From Taklimakanibacter sp049323275 (GTDB lineage: Bacteria > Pseudomonadota > Alphaproteobacteria > Rhizobiales > Aestuariivirgaceae): a stretch of 64,000 bases of DNA. The notes under the pieces were generated by a model that was given only the letters and a program-made list of their open reading frames with translations, was not told where the DNA came from and did no database searches. Below, piece after piece: positions 1 to 7,974 of the stretch. Position 1 is the first letter of the stretch; the number at the start of each line of letters is the position of its first letter. The translations under genes were made by a program, and so were the position numbers. The DNA lies in assembly GCA_049323275.1 (NCBI GenBank), contig JBMOOM010000127.1, positions 62,001 through 126,000 of the forward strand, in the 5' to 3' direction.

Positions 1-188
1 ACGATTTCACCAAGCTCAGCACCGAGCTGGTCGACAGCGGCACGCTGGTGACCCGGCAGATCGTCGAGAAGCTGTCCCCTGAGGAGCGCGGGCTTCTCGC
101 CAAAGCCGTGCGCGACCGCCTCGAGCGCATGCAGCAGCGCCGCAAGAAGTGGCAGGAAAAGAACGGCCAGCCGGACAGCGGCGACTGA
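1..188 (+). CDS. C-terminal fragment of a hypothetical protein
   Basis: The window opens inside this gene. The frame starting at base 3 runs 61 codons to a TGA at 186-188. The visible tail is charged and probably helical: it contains LSPEERGLLAKAVRDRLER followed by a basic, Gln-rich end (MQQRRKKWQEK) and a short acidic terminus. The amphipathic character suggests a helical or coiled-coil end. I do not recognise the family, and the N-terminal part that would identify it lies outside the window. Wobble positions are GC-rich as in the other genes, which supports real coding. It is separated from the next genes, which are on the opposite strand, by about 260 non-coding bases. Confidence 0.5.
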   Translation, partial: DFTKLSTELVDSGTLVTRQIVEKLSPEERGLLAKAVRDRLERMQQRRKKWQEKNGQPDSGD

Positions 189-450
189 GCCCGGCACCCA
201 TCGGACGATGGCGGACACAGGCGGTTTGCAGGGAAATACAGGGATTTACAGGGTAATTTCGCGAAATCTTCTTCGCCGGTCCAGGTTTATCAACGGGTTA
301 GCCTGGCTTTCGACGCAACCGCCAGGGAATCTTCGTCCAGGCGGAAAGATCATGCACGGCATTGTGCTGCTGCGGGCCTGCGGGAGCTGTGAGGTGTTTT
401 TAACCTGCAATAGAACGCCGCCGCCCAAAGAGGGAAGAGGTGAACCGAAA
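189..450. other. Intergenic region with a 10-bp triple repeat
   Basis: No convincing gene lies here. At 229-258 there are three tandem 10-base units (gcagggaaat, acagggattt, acagggtaat), so a CAGGG core recurs exactly once per DNA helical turn. Such phasing can mark protein-binding iterons or remnants of integration sites, but nothing nearby decides between these. Genes converge on this region from both sides, so it is not an obvious promoter. Confidence 0.35.
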
Positions 451-1083
451 CTAAATACGATCGTCTCCGCGTCCGGTGAGGCGGCGGTGCAGATACGCGA
501 TGACATTGAAGAGATTGAAGACGAAGAGCATGCCGAACACGGAGAGGGCGAGGCAGCGGCCGTTATAAACGAAGGCGCCGGCCCAGTAGGTGAAGATCAG
601 GCGGCCCATGTTTCCCCTGTATGAATTCGGCCTCGGCCAGTAGGTGTCCCAGCCGATTGTATAAAGCATGAAAGCAAGGATCGCGATCGCCGGCGGAATC
701 ACGAGGATCGCTGCCGGATATCGGATCGGTCCGATCAGGTCGAGCTTCGGAAAGGCCAGCGCGAATGCGAGTATGGTGACAAGCGCTGTGGCGAGGCCGA
801 AGGTCACGTTGAAGAGCAGAAGCTCGCGGACGAGTGATACATTCACGCTGGCGCCGCGCTTCAGGGCACCCTCGGCGAAGGACAACACCACCGGAGACAT
901 ATCGCCGTAGCGCTTCGTCAAAGTGCAGACGATATCGCTGCAGACGCCACCCTCGCCATGTACATAGGCGCGCCAGAAGTTGAACGGCACGATCAGCAGG
1001 AACAACGGCGCGTTGAACCATAACATGATGCGCAAGAAGCGGGCGCCGCTGAGCGGGGGGAGGGGTGGAGATGCCGCCGTCAT
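451..1083 (-). CDS. Hypothetical multi-pass membrane protein
   Basis: A 210-residue protein with about four hydrophobic segments: near residues 18-36 (IMLWFNAPLFLLIVPFNFW), 93-112, 123-143 (a segment rich in Ile, Pro and Ala) and 178-197. A loop after the first segment carries a Cys pair (GGVCSDIVC) that could form a disulfide if periplasmic. I do not recognise the family. It starts within the last bases of the upstream gene (ATGA-type overlap at 1080-1083), so the two are very probably translated from one mRNA and may work together at the inner membrane. Confidence 0.6.
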   Translation of the reverse strand: MTAASPPLPPLSGARFLRIMLWFNAPLFLLIVPFNFWRAYVHGEGGVCSDIVCTLTKRYGDMSPVVLSFAEGALKRGASVNVSLVRELLLFNVTFGLATALVTILAFALAFPKLDLIGPIRYPAAILVIPPAIAILAFMLYTIGWDTYWPRPNSYRGNMGRLIFTYWAGAFVYNGRCLALSVFGMLFVFNLFNVIAYLHRRLTGRGDDRI

Positions 1084-1583
1084 TTTGAGGAAGCGCTTTG
1101 GGGATACAAGGTGGCGATGAACAGATCGGCATTCTGGTGGAAGTTCAGCCTCGCATCACGGAAGGGCATGCAAGCGTTGAAATTCGTGAAGGCCACGTCG
1201 CGCTCGTCGAAGTAGTGAACTGCCGCGACGCCGTCTTTGACGAGGACGATCTTCCACAGATAGTCCAGCAATCCCTCATCGATGAGCGGCCCAATGGTCT
1301 GCGTGATGTCCTTGCCGATGCGTTTCCGCGCGATCATGATCGGATCGACGCCCTTTTCGATGACGCAGGCCGTTTCCCAATCCTTTTCCGGGACAATATC
1401 GGTGAGCGCCTTTATCCCTGACGCGTGCGCGCGCATGTACGCCGAAATGGTGTTTGGCGGCGGAGGATTCTCGGGAGGAGCGAGCATGAGTGCCGCGGCC
1501 AAGGCAAAGAGCCAGACTGTCGAAACGGTCAGCACGGTCAGGAACAACCCCGTATATCGCCAGATCGACCGCCGTCTCGCCAT
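1080..1583 (-). CDS. Hypothetical membrane-anchored protein
   Basis: I chose the ATG at 1583 (protein begins MARRRSIWRYTG) rather than a longer in-frame start at 1652, because it places a basic stretch directly before the single hydrophobic segment (about residues 12-35, LFLTVLTVSTVWLFALAAAL). That is a typical N-terminal anchor or uncleaved signal. A Pro-rich linker (PPENPPPPN) follows and then about 120 soluble residues, probably periplasmic. No family is recognised. It is the first gene of a two-gene unit with the multi-pass membrane protein downstream, which it overlaps by four bases. Confidence 0.55.
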   Translation of the reverse strand: MARRRSIWRYTGLFLTVLTVSTVWLFALAAALMLAPPENPPPPNTISAYMRAHASGIKALTDIVPEKDWETACVIEKGVDPIMIARKRIGKDITQTIGPLIDEGLLDYLWKIVLVKDGVAAVHYFDERDVAFTNFNACMPFRDARLNFHQNADLFIATLYPQSASSK

Positions 1584-1982
1584 AACGCCCCTTTGATCTC
1601 GTTGCACGAAGGAATCACGCGCGAAAATGGAGGATTCAAGGCAGACAGTCATCCGACTGGAGACCGGGCTTCCGTTTCTCCTGGTTTTCTGCTACAGCGC
1701 CGCCCCTTGAGAGCAGTGGCGCATTGAGGTTTCGTTTTGCCGTCGTAAGGACCGGTCTCATCTGGTTTCACCCCTCGGCCTGGACGGCTAAGCCGTCCGG
1801 GGCTGTTTTTCGTTCACGGGTGGCGGCTTGGGACCGGTCTGGCTTTGTCAGAATGCGCCGGGGTCCTGTCTGCCCCGTTGTCTCGAGCTCTCATCTTTCC
1901 GTAGCAACCGCCACACCGCGCCCGTGAAGGGCTTCTCTCGCTGCCGTCCTGGTGAACTTCCTGTTCGGAAGTCCAAGACGAC
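1584..1982. other. Intergenic region; possible small RNA gene
   Basis: The upstream neighbour is transcribed leftward from 1583 and the next gene starts rightward at 1983, so this is a divergent promoter region. It nevertheless contains a rightward intrinsic terminator at 1779-1810 with no protein gene in front of it. A short rightward transcript starting somewhere in 1590-1760 and ending at this hairpin would explain it. Just upstream of the hairpin is the C-rich run CACCCCTC, which resembles the anti-Shine-Dalgarno loops of alphaproteobacterial regulatory RNAs. I cannot assign a known RNA family. Confidence 0.3.
1779..1810 (+). terminator. Intrinsic terminator hairpin
   Basis: GGACGGC at 1782-1788 pairs with GCCGTCC at 1792-1798 around a TAA loop. 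The stem can be extended by CC/GG pairs, and a run of five T follows at 1806-1810. This is a textbook rho-independent terminator for rightward transcription. Confidence 0.75.
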
Positions 1983-2567
1983 ATGTGCAATTCTACCGTG
2001 GTCCGATGGACCATCACGCCGCGCATCGCGCCCAGGCCCTGGATCGCCTGCGGCGGCTGCGGAGCCCTCAAGCCCTTTCAGTCGAGCGGCAAGGTCAGGC
2101 TCAACGCTAATGGCAAGCGGCTCGACGCCTGGCTGATCTACAAATGCATCGATTGCGCCCGGAGCTGGAACCGGCCGCTCTTCGAGCGCCGGACGCTGAA
2201 GGAGATCGACCCGGCGGTGCTGGAGGCGGCGCATTTCAGCACGCCCGGCTGGGTGCGGATGCAGGAATTCGATATCGACGGCCTGCGCCGGCATGCCCAG
2301 CGCATCGACGAGTTCGGCGAGGTCGATATCGGCAAGCGGGATCTCGGCGAAGCGGCGATGTCCGATCGGATCGTCATCGAGCTCGATGTCACCTTGCCGA
2401 CGAGCCTCAGGCTCGACCGGCTTCTCGCCGGCGAGCTGGGCCTGTCCCGCGCGACGCTGCGGTGCCTGCATGAGGAGGGGCGGCTGGTGATCGATCCCGA
2501 CCGCAAGGATGTCCTGCGGCGGCGGATCCGGAGCGGCATGCGGGTGGAGTTGATGGGAGGACTCTGA
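1983..2567 (+). CDS. DUF1062 family protein
   Basis: A 194-residue soluble protein that I recognise as a DUF1062 member. It has an N-terminal treble-clef-like region with two Cys pairs, IACGGCGAL (about residues 22-30) and YKCIDCARSW (about 53-62), suggesting a structural zinc site. A conserved Trp-rich stretch (SWNRPLFERR) follows, then a helical C-terminal half containing an S4/DUF-like patch (LRLDRLLAGELGLSRATLR) reminiscent of RNA-binding S4 domains. The molecular function of this family is not known to me. Transcription is divergent from the membrane-protein pair upstream. A hairpin-rich spacer follows the stop codon. Confidence 0.75.
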   Translation: MCNSTVVRWTITPRIAPRPWIACGGCGALKPFQSSGKVRLNANGKRLDAWLIYKCIDCARSWNRPLFERRTLKEIDPAVLEAAHFSTPGWVRMQEFDIDGLRRHAQRIDEFGEVDIGKRDLGEAAMSDRIVIELDVTLPTSLRLDRLLAGELGLSRATLRCLHEEGRLVIDPDRKDVLRRRIRSGMRVELMGGL

Positions 2568-2613
2568 TGTGCCGTTCCAACATCCGGACGACGCGGCCTC
2601 TCTCCTCCCGACC

Positions 2614-2681
2614 CGGCCATCCAGCCTCACCGCTGCGCAGCTGTTGCGCGGATGAACTGGATGGCCGCCTCAAGGGCGGCC
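2614..2681. repeat. Nested inverted repeats (alternative hairpins)
   Basis: CGGCCATCCAG at 2614-2624 is perfectly complementary to CTGGATGGCCG at 2657-2667. The right arm also takes part in a second, mutually exclusive hairpin (GGCCGCC 2663-2669 with GGCGGCC 2675-2681). It lies between a rightward gene and the end of a leftward gene, so it probably serves as a bidirectional termination region or is a REP-like element. Confidence 0.5.
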
Positions 2682-2752
2682 ATGACGAGTGGAGGTGGGT
2701 CCGGCCATGACGAAGAGGGGAGAGGGGCGGCCACGATGAAGATATTGGAGTG

Positions 2753-3322
2753 CTAAGGCAGCTCGATCGTGACATTCGGCCAGCGCTCGTGCCATTTTTT
2801 CTTTGCAATGCGCGCGGCGTATTCACCGTTGCGGACGCGGCCGCGCGGTGTCGGCCGGATCGCCATCGCGAACAGATCGTCGAGCCCGTAAGGCGCCATG
2901 ATTTCGAATTGGCCGTCCGCATCGATCCTGACGGCGACGCAGGTCGGCGTCTCCAGCCAGAAGCGCAACGCATCGGCGGTCGAGATGTAGGGCTCATCGC
3001 CATTGCGGATATGCATGCGCGCCTGGTTGCGGACGCTCCAGGGCAAGGTGGGCTCGATCTCCCGCAGGCGGCTCTCGATCTCCGCTTCGCGCCCGGTGCC
3101 GCAGTCGCGGGCGTCGAAATAGAGCACATCGATGTCGTCGACGGCGGAGGCAGTGGTGAAGCCCGATAGCTCGTCCCAGACCGCCGCGCGGATGAAGCCG
3201 GCGCCGATGGCCCAGTCCGGCAAGTCCAGCGAGCGCACGATTTCGAGGGCCTGCAGGCGGAGCGGCGCTTGCCGGAGTATGGCCTCTAGGCGTTCAGCAA
3301 GTGCATCGACTGTCAAAGTCAC
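2753..3322 (-). CDS. Nucleotidyltransferase-like protein (NTP_transf_6/DUF925 type)
   Basis: About 189 residues, soluble. I recognise the DUF925-type nucleotidyltransferase-like family from the order of motifs: a helical N-terminus (LQALEIVRSLDLPDW), GAGFIRAAVWDEL, then the acidic triad region DDIDVLYFDA, and later SVRNQARMH and MAPYGLDDLFAM. The DDIDVLYFD segment would supply the metal-binding aspartates of a Pol-beta-like fold. Substrate is unknown. The start is set at the GTG at 3322, because the protein pattern begins there and an AGGA-like ribosome site lies about ten bases upstream; an open frame continues further upstream but is low-complexity. It lies 73 bases downstream of the sensor kinase, in the same direction. 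Confidence 0.7.
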   Translation of the reverse strand: MTLTVDALAERLEAILRQAPLRLQALEIVRSLDLPDWAIGAGFIRAAVWDELSGFTTASAVDDIDVLYFDARDCGTGREAEIESRLREIEPTLPWSVRNQARMHIRNGDEPYISTADALRFWLETPTCVAVRIDADGQFEIMAPYGLDDLFAMAIRPTPRGRVRNGEYAARIAKKKWHERWPNVTIELP

Positions 3323-3330
3323 TCTCGCTT

Positions 3331-3376
3331 TATCCTGAGGGATGCTTCGAGGGCCGCTTCGCGGCCACCTCAGCAT
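3331..3376. repeat. Dispersed 46-bp palindromic repeat, copy A
   Basis: This contains the perfect hairpin GGCCGC-TTC-GCGGCC. The whole 46 bases recur in inverse orientation with one mismatch at 29932-29977. It fills the gap between the sensor kinase gene and the nucleotidyltransferase-like gene. Confidence 0.8.
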
Positions 3377-3395
3377 GAGGGAAATTGAGAAGCGA

Positions 3396-5753
3396 TCACG
3401 CCGCCGCCGAATGCGCCGGCTTCGCGGCAGCGGCGGGCAGGCGGACGGTGACGATGGTGCCCTTGCCGATCTCGCTGTCGATGGTGAGCGAGCCGCCATG
3501 CAGCTCGACCAGCGACTTCGAGATGGCGAGGCCGAGGCCGGAGCCGCCTTTGGTCTTGGTGAACTGGTTCTCGACCTGCTCGAAGGGGCGGCCGAGCTTT
3601 TCGATGTCCTTGGGCGGGATGCCGATGCCGGTATCGGCGATCGAGATCACCGCATTCTCGCCCTCGAGCCGGGCGGAGAGCGTCACGCGCCCGCCTTCCG
3701 GGGTGAACTTCACCGCATTCGAGGTGAGGTTGATGAGGATCTGCTTGACGGCGCGGGTGTCGATATCGACTTTCAGCTTCTTCGGCGCCTTGCACAGGAG
3801 CTCGACCTTGCTTTCCTGTGCGCGCGCCTCGACGAGGCGCAGGGTCTCCTGCACGATCTCGGAGAGATCGGCCTTCTGCAGCTCGAGCTTGAGGCGGCCG
3901 GCCTCGATCTTCGACATGTCGAGGATGTCGCTGATCACGTCGAGCAGGAACTGGCCGCTCTTGTGGATGTCGCGGGCATATTCGATGTATTTGCCCGCGC
4001 CCACCGGGCCGAACATCTGGTTCTCCATCACCTGGCTGAAGCCGATGATGGCGTTGAGCGGCGTCCTCAGCTCGTGGCTCATATTAGCGAGGAATTCCGA
4101 CTTCGACCGGCTGGCCGCCTCGGCCCTGGTCTTCTCGCGCGAATATTTGTCGGCGAGGTCGGCGAGGCGCTGCGACTGCTGCTCGGCGAGGAGGCGCTCC
4201 TTCTGCAGGTCGCGCACCGTCATCATCAATTCGCGTTCGGAGAGGAGCAGGCGCTCCTCCTGCTGCTTGAGCGGGGTGATGTCGGTGCCGACCGAGACGA
4301 AGCCGCCGTCCTTGGTGCGCCGCTCATTGATCTGCAGCCAGCGCCCGTCGCCGAGCTGGACCTCGAAGGTGTTGCCTTCACTCGTGTCGCGGCTGTGGAT
4401 CGGCATGCGCTGGCGCACCGCCGGCTCCTTGGCGGTCTTGGCGACCAGCTCATAGGGCGTGCCCGGCTGGCAGACGCTGGCGGGCAGCGAATGGAACTGC
4501 TGGTATTTGGTGTTGCAGAGCACGAGGTGGTTCTCGGCGTCCCACAGCACGAAGGCCTCCGAGATGTTTTCGATCGCGTCCTTGAGGCGCAGCTCGGCTT
4601 CCTGGTTGAGCCGGTCGGCGAGCTTCTGGGCGGTGATGTCGATGACGATGCCGACGAGATGCGGCGAGTCTTCCTCGGGCGCGTGCGAGAGCTCGGCGCG
4701 GGCCCTGAGCCACACCCAGTTGCCGTCGACATGGCGCATGCGGAATTCGTGGTCGAAGACCGATTTCTGGCCGGTGAGCAGGGCCTCGACCACTTCCTCG
4801 AGCTGCGCGTCCTCGGGGTGGATGCGGTCGGCGACGTCGCCGAAATTGAGGAACTCGCCGGTCTCCTCGAGACCGAGGATGTCATACATGGATTTCGACC
4901 AGAAGATCCGGCCGCGCGAGATGTCCCAGTCCCACAGGCCGCAATGGCCGCGGTCGAGCGCCTTGTCGAGCCGCTCTGTCGCGACGGTGAGCGTGCGGTC
5001 GGCTTCCGAGGCCTTGGCCGCCTGCCAGTGGAAGGCGCCGCCCAGCATCATGAGGACGAGGAAGGTGACGGCGAACAGCACGCTCACCTGCATCACGCTG
5101 TCCTTCCAGGCGCGCATGACGTCGGCGCGCTTCTGGATGACCAGGAGGCTGCCGGGCAGGGGCGCCAGATCGCTCATGCCGACATAGGCTTCCTCGCCGG
5201 TGGCGAGCTGGATGCGCGCCATTTCGGTGTCGTTGATGTTGATTTCGGTGATGAAACGATTGGACAGCACGTCGCCGATGGTCTGGCCGGCGATGGTGCC
5301 GTCCGATTTGGAGCTGACGGTGATCACGCCGCCGGCATTCACATAGGCGAAGATGCGGCCTTCGCGCTGCGCTTCCGGCAGCAGGGCGGCGTCGAGGTCT
5401 TCCTGGGTGAAGGGTTTGGGCGTGTAGCCGGACTGGAGCTGGGTGCGCGCCGCCTGCTTGATGTGCTGGGCGGCGGCGGTGGCATAAAGGAGGGTCTGGC
5501 GGTTCTGCTCGGCGAGATGGGTCATCCGGCTCTGCGCCAGCTGCAGGAACAAGGCGAGCGCCAGGGTGATGAGGAAGAGCGAGACGAGGACGGTGATGAG
5601 GATGCGGAGCGAGCGCTCACCTATGGTAATCCGGGCCCAGCCGGGCAAAGGCAGGCGGAGCACCCGCTCCTTGAAGAAAAGTCCGCCCAATTGTGCTCTG
5701 CTGCTCAATCTATCGCCCCCTGCGTGGCGCTCATTCACCGGGAATCCCAGCAC
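3396..5753 (-). CDS. PAS-domain sensor histidine kinase, PleC/DivJ/PdhS type
   Basis: A 785-residue membrane sensor kinase. Two transmembrane segments (about residues 51-73 and 223-245) enclose a periplasmic sensing region of about 150 residues. Two PAS domains follow (about 265-380, with the PAC-like end LVGIVIDITAQK, and about 390-500, ending VGTDITPLKQQ), then a coiled coil. HisKA has the phospho-acceptor His560 in FLANMSHELRTPLN, and HATPase_c has an N box (LINLTSNAVKF), DTGIGIP and GGSGLGLAI. The residues after the His (GFSQVMENQMFGPVG) are typical of the PleC/DivJ/PdhS kinases that act on DivK/PleD in cell-cycle control; that partner assignment is inference. No receiver domain is fused. 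The start is uncertain: GTG at 5753 or GTG at 5738, the latter having the better upstream purine run. Confidence 0.85.
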   Translation of the reverse strand: MLGFPVNERHAGGDRLSSRAQLGGLFFKERVLRLPLPGWARITIGERSLRILITVLVSLFLITLALALFLQLAQSRMTHLAEQNRQTLLYATAAAQHIKQAARTQLQSGYTPKPFTQEDLDAALLPEAQREGRIFAYVNAGGVITVSSKSDGTIAGQTIGDVLSNRFITEININDTEMARIQLATGEEAYVGMSDLAPLPGSLLVIQKRADVMRAWKDSVMQVSVLFAVTFLVLMMLGGAFHWQAAKASEADRTLTVATERLDKALDRGHCGLWDWDISRGRIFWSKSMYDILGLEETGEFLNFGDVADRIHPEDAQLEEVVEALLTGQKSVFDHEFRMRHVDGNWVWLRARAELSHAPEEDSPHLVGIVIDITAQKLADRLNQEAELRLKDAIENISEAFVLWDAENHLVLCNTKYQQFHSLPASVCQPGTPYELVAKTAKEPAVRQRMPIHSRDTSEGNTFEVQLGDGRWLQINERRTKDGGFVSVGTDITPLKQQEERLLLSERELMMTVRDLQKERLLAEQQSQRLADLADKYSREKTRAEAASRSKSEFLANMSHELRTPLNAIIGFSQVMENQMFGPVGAGKYIEYARDIHKSGQFLLDVISDILDMSKIEAGRLKLELQKADLSEIVQETLRLVEARAQESKVELLCKAPKKLKVDIDTRAVKQILINLTSNAVKFTPEGGRVTLSARLEGENAVISIADTGIGIPPKDIEKLGRPFEQVENQFTKTKGGSGLGLAISKSLVELHGGSLTIDSEIGKGTIVTVRLPAAAAKPAHSAAA

Positions 5754-6070
5754 CCCCTAAACAACCAACACCTCACGAATCATGGCCTATTGATTCGTAA
5801 GTGGAATGATTTGTCCAGCCGGAAACCGGCCGATCTATGAAACGGAGGGAAGGCGCGTTTTTAGGGCGGTTTTCGAGCGCTCCGGCGGCGGACCGGGAGT
5901 CATTTGGGCGTGATCGGGGCATGCCGATCCGGAGCGGGATGTCAACCGTTTCGGGTCAGTAAGGATCGTTGGTGGGCTTGGGCGGGAGCGGTTTGGTCCA
6001 TATTCGAGGTCATCAGTCTTGCCGCCGGATCAATATGTGAGATATCGCCGGGCAGCTTCGGTCCGAAAGG
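5754..6070. other. Intergenic promoter region of the sensor kinase
   Basis: Divergent region of about 320 bases between the kinase gene and a small hypothetical gene. Apart from the GANTC palindrome at 5775-5798 I see no gene, terminator or repeat. Sequence from 5840 to 6060 is unstructured and moderately GC-rich. Confidence 0.45.
5775..5798. promoter_or_regulatory. Palindrome with two CcrM (GANTC) sites
   Basis: ACGAATCA (5775-5782) and TGATTCGT (5791-5798) form a perfect inverted repeat around an 8-base spacer, about 20 bases upstream of the sensor kinase start. Each arm contains a GANTC site, the methylation target of the cell-cycle methyltransferase CcrM in alphaproteobacteria. A third GANTC lies at about 5741-5745, around the candidate start codons. 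This would fit methylation-sensitive control of the kinase promoter, but that is inference. Confidence 0.4.
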
Positions 6071-6388
6071 ATGGCCATGACAACGGGACAGTCAGATTTG
6101 CTTCAGGCAGCCTTCGAGGCGGCTGTTCATCGGGCATTGGGTGAGAGAATCAAGGCCGATGAGCAGATGGCGCGCGATATGTGGTCGGCGCTCGCCAATG
6201 TTGATTGGAAAAACGAGGATGGCGTCGCTCCCGGGTTCTGCTTCCGCGGAGCAGGCGGGTTCATTGCAGAGATTCGTGGTTCGGGAGATTACATGGATTG
6301 GTACTGCTCCGGCCCGGATGGCACCGTCACTGAGGAGATTGAGAAGGCGATGTTGGCGGAAGGATGGACGTGGGAGCCCGTGCGATGA
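6071..6388 (+). CDS. Small hypothetical protein
   Basis: 105 residues, soluble, acidic, with no signal peptide. The N-terminal half is helical (LLQAAFEAAVHRALGERIKA). The C-terminal half has many aromatic residues (DVDWK-like, FCFRGAGGF, DYMDWYCSG, EGWTWEP), suggesting a small alpha/beta fold. The start has the purine run GAAAGG just upstream; a second ATG two codons later is also possible. I do not recognise a family. It stands alone, with copies of the GGTGACAGTGCA repeat starting 11 bases after its stop codon. Confidence 0.5.
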   Translation: MAMTTGQSDLLQAAFEAAVHRALGERIKADEQMARDMWSALANVDWKNEDGVAPGFCFRGAGGFIAEIRGSGDYMDWYCSGPDGTVTEEIEKAMLAEGWTWEPVR

Positions 6389-6398
6389 GAGGCGCTTT

Positions 6399-6532
6399 GG
6401 TGACAGTGCAAATAGCGCCTCTGAACACGACCATGACAACCACTGGACACCCTTGATGGAAGATTTGGCAGCAGCCATTGCGGCTGTCGGCCTATTTCGG
6501 TGACGCACTATTTCGGTGACAGTGCACTCAAT
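6399..6532. repeat. GGTGACAGTGCA repeats, left group
   Basis: Three copies in direct orientation. The one at 6399-6410 is embedded between GGCGCT (6391-6396) and AGCGCC (6414-6419), which form an inverted repeat. A degenerate copy at 6493-6508 has lost three bases of the core. A full copy (TATTTCGGTGACAGTGCACT) lies at 6509-6532. They belong to the set found again at 7042-7180 and 8911-9101. Confidence 0.85.
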
Positions 6533-6600
6533 ACCACTCCGCCCCGCAAAACAATGGCGAAGTAATTTTCTCTGACAGCAACTGTTTCAACGCATTCGGG

Positions 6601-6900
6601 CTAGGCTTCTGCCGGGCAATTCTTCTGCGCCATCGTTGCGAGAATGACGTTCTGCTTGCCCTTTAGCGCGGCAATATGAGCTGCATTCTCCGATGTGGCG
6701 TCTTCTGAGAGTTGGACCTGCGACCGCTCGGCGAGCTCCATATAGGCTTTTCCCAGCTTCTTGCCGAGATCTTGGCAGCTTCGAGCCGCATAAAGCATGT
6801 CATCCGTCGATGTGGGTTTGATGAGATGTGGTGGCTGCTGCGCGCATGCGCCAACCAGTCCCAAGAGCAGCCACACAGGCCACCGTCCGCGTCGTGCCAT
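6601..6900 (-). CDS. Small putative lipoprotein
   Basis: 99 residues when started at the ATG at 6900 (MARRGRWPVWLLLGLVGAC). This start gives a basic N-terminus, a hydrophobic stretch and a lipobox LVGAC around residue 19, so I read it as a lipoprotein processed by signal peptidase II. The mature part is helical, with a Cys (ARSCQDLGKKL) and a C-terminal Cys (AQKNCPAEA) that may form a disulfide. The family is not recognised. An in-frame ATG at 6939 would add 13 residues and spoil the signal peptide. It is isolated between two repeat groups. Confidence 0.6.
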   Translation of the reverse strand: MARRGRWPVWLLLGLVGACAQQPPHLIKPTSTDDMLYAARSCQDLGKKLGKAYMELAERSQVQLSEDATSENAAHIAALKGKQNVILATMAQKNCPAEA

Positions 6901-7041
6901 TGATCCGTCCCCTCTGAGCTCTGAGGGAATAAAGCTCAAATTTCGCGGATCCGCAACGGCTATGGGCTGCGCTCATGCCGGAATCCCAAACGCCGTACGA
7001 TCCATCTTGTGGGGGCATTCAGAGGGCCTGACTCTCCCGGT

Positions 7042-7180
7042 AATTTCAGTGACAGTGCACTCAATTGCCATGCGCTCCGTGTTGTGTAGTGGTCTCTGTT
7101 GAATGCACTGTCACCGAAATAGGGCTGACACCAAACAGGTAACCAACTCTGGCATTTCGGGACAGTGCACTCAATTGCCG
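7042..7180. repeat. GGTGACAGTGCA repeats, group next to the RAYT 3' end
   Basis: Three copies: AATTTCAGTGACAGTGCACT... (7042-7069), an inverted copy AATGCACTGTCACCGAAAT (7102-7120), and ATTTCGGGACAGTGCACT... (7154-7180, one base lost in the core). Opposed copies could pair into long hairpins, the structure expected of REP/BIME substrates of RAYT enzymes. The last copy ends 23 bases from the RAYT stop codon. Confidence 0.85.
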
Positions 7181-7203
7181 CGCATCGCTTGAGTGATTGC
7201 GTT

Positions 7204-7875
7204 TCAGTCGTCATCGTGCCGTTTCGGCTTGGGCCCGCGCTTGCCGGGCGCGAGATCTCGGCCGGTCTTGCGCTCGATTCGTCGGAGGAAGCCTGGCTCA
7301 CCCACCGGCCGCCCGATCGTCTCGGCCGCCCTGAGCCTGTGCAGGGCGTCGGCGTCCGCTTCGCGCCTCAGCATCTCGCCGATGTCGGGAAACCGATCCA
7401 GCACGGGTTGCGTTCGCGTGAGCCCGTCCGCGGCGCTCCGCAGATAGACGCGGGCGCTGGACCACTTCCAATCCTGTGCCTGATGAACGAGCCGCGCCCG
7501 CACCGGATTGTGCATCACATAAACGAGCGCGGCGGCGAGATGGCTTTCGTCCATCACGGCGCAGCCGAAGCGGCCTTGCCAGAAATGCCCGCTTCGGTTG
7601 CGCCTTGCATGGATGAGGCCGGCATAGCGCCGGTGGACCGGCGCCAGGGCGCGACGCAAGCCGTCTTCATCGGAAGGGGCCAGAATCAGGTGGACATGGT
7701 TGGGCATCAAGACCCAGGCCCAGCATTCGACGCCGGCCGCTTTCAGACTCTCGGCAAGAAGGTCGCGGTAGAGCGCATAATCGGCATCGGCGAAGAAGGT
7801 GCGTTGGCGGCCATTGCCGCGCTGGGTGACGTGATGCGGCAGGCCGGGAACGACGAGACGGGCGAGGCGGGCCAT
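7204..7875 (-). CDS. REP-associated tyrosine transposase (RAYT), copy 1
   Basis: A 223-residue Y1-transposase-family protein. It starts MARLARLVVPGLPHHVTQR, a typical RAYT opening. The metal-binding HUH motif is MPNHVHLI (about residues 57-64). The segment YVMHNPVRARLV holds the candidate nucleophile Tyr in the Y-x-x-x-NPVRA pattern of the family. The C-terminus is Lys/Arg-rich (GKRGPKPKRHDDD), as expected for a DNA-binding enzyme. Family members cut and join single-stranded REP hairpins. The gene is flanked on both sides by copies of one short repeat, which suggests these are its substrates. It is intact, without frameshift. IS200 transposases share the fold but are usually shorter. Confidence 0.9.
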   Translation of the reverse strand: MARLARLVVPGLPHHVTQRGNGRQRTFFADADYALYRDLLAESLKAAGVECWAWVLMPNHVHLILAPSDEDGLRRALAPVHRRYAGLIHARRNRSGHFWQGRFGCAVMDESHLAAALVYVMHNPVRARLVHQAQDWKWSSARVYLRSAADGLTRTQPVLDRFPDIGEMLRREADADALHRLRAAETIGRPVGEPGFLRRIERKTGRDLAPGKRGPKPKRHDDD

Positions 7876-7974
7876 GGATGCAGCATAACCATAATTGCAG
7901 GGCCGCGACGGTGCTGTTCTTCCGGGCGTCGGCCCGGCGGTTGTGGCAGTCGCGCGCCATCAGCCCGAGATATC

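Noticed and set aside
208..624. 138-codon plus-strand frame overlapping the first membrane-protein gene
   Set aside because: It covers the intergenic array and the antisense of a membrane protein, and the translation changes character halfway.
3342..5840. An 832-codon plus-strand frame opposite the sensor kinase
   Set aside because: The minus strand encodes all kinase boxes; the plus-strand translation is low-complexity Glu/Leu/Arg/Gly-rich and has no domain.
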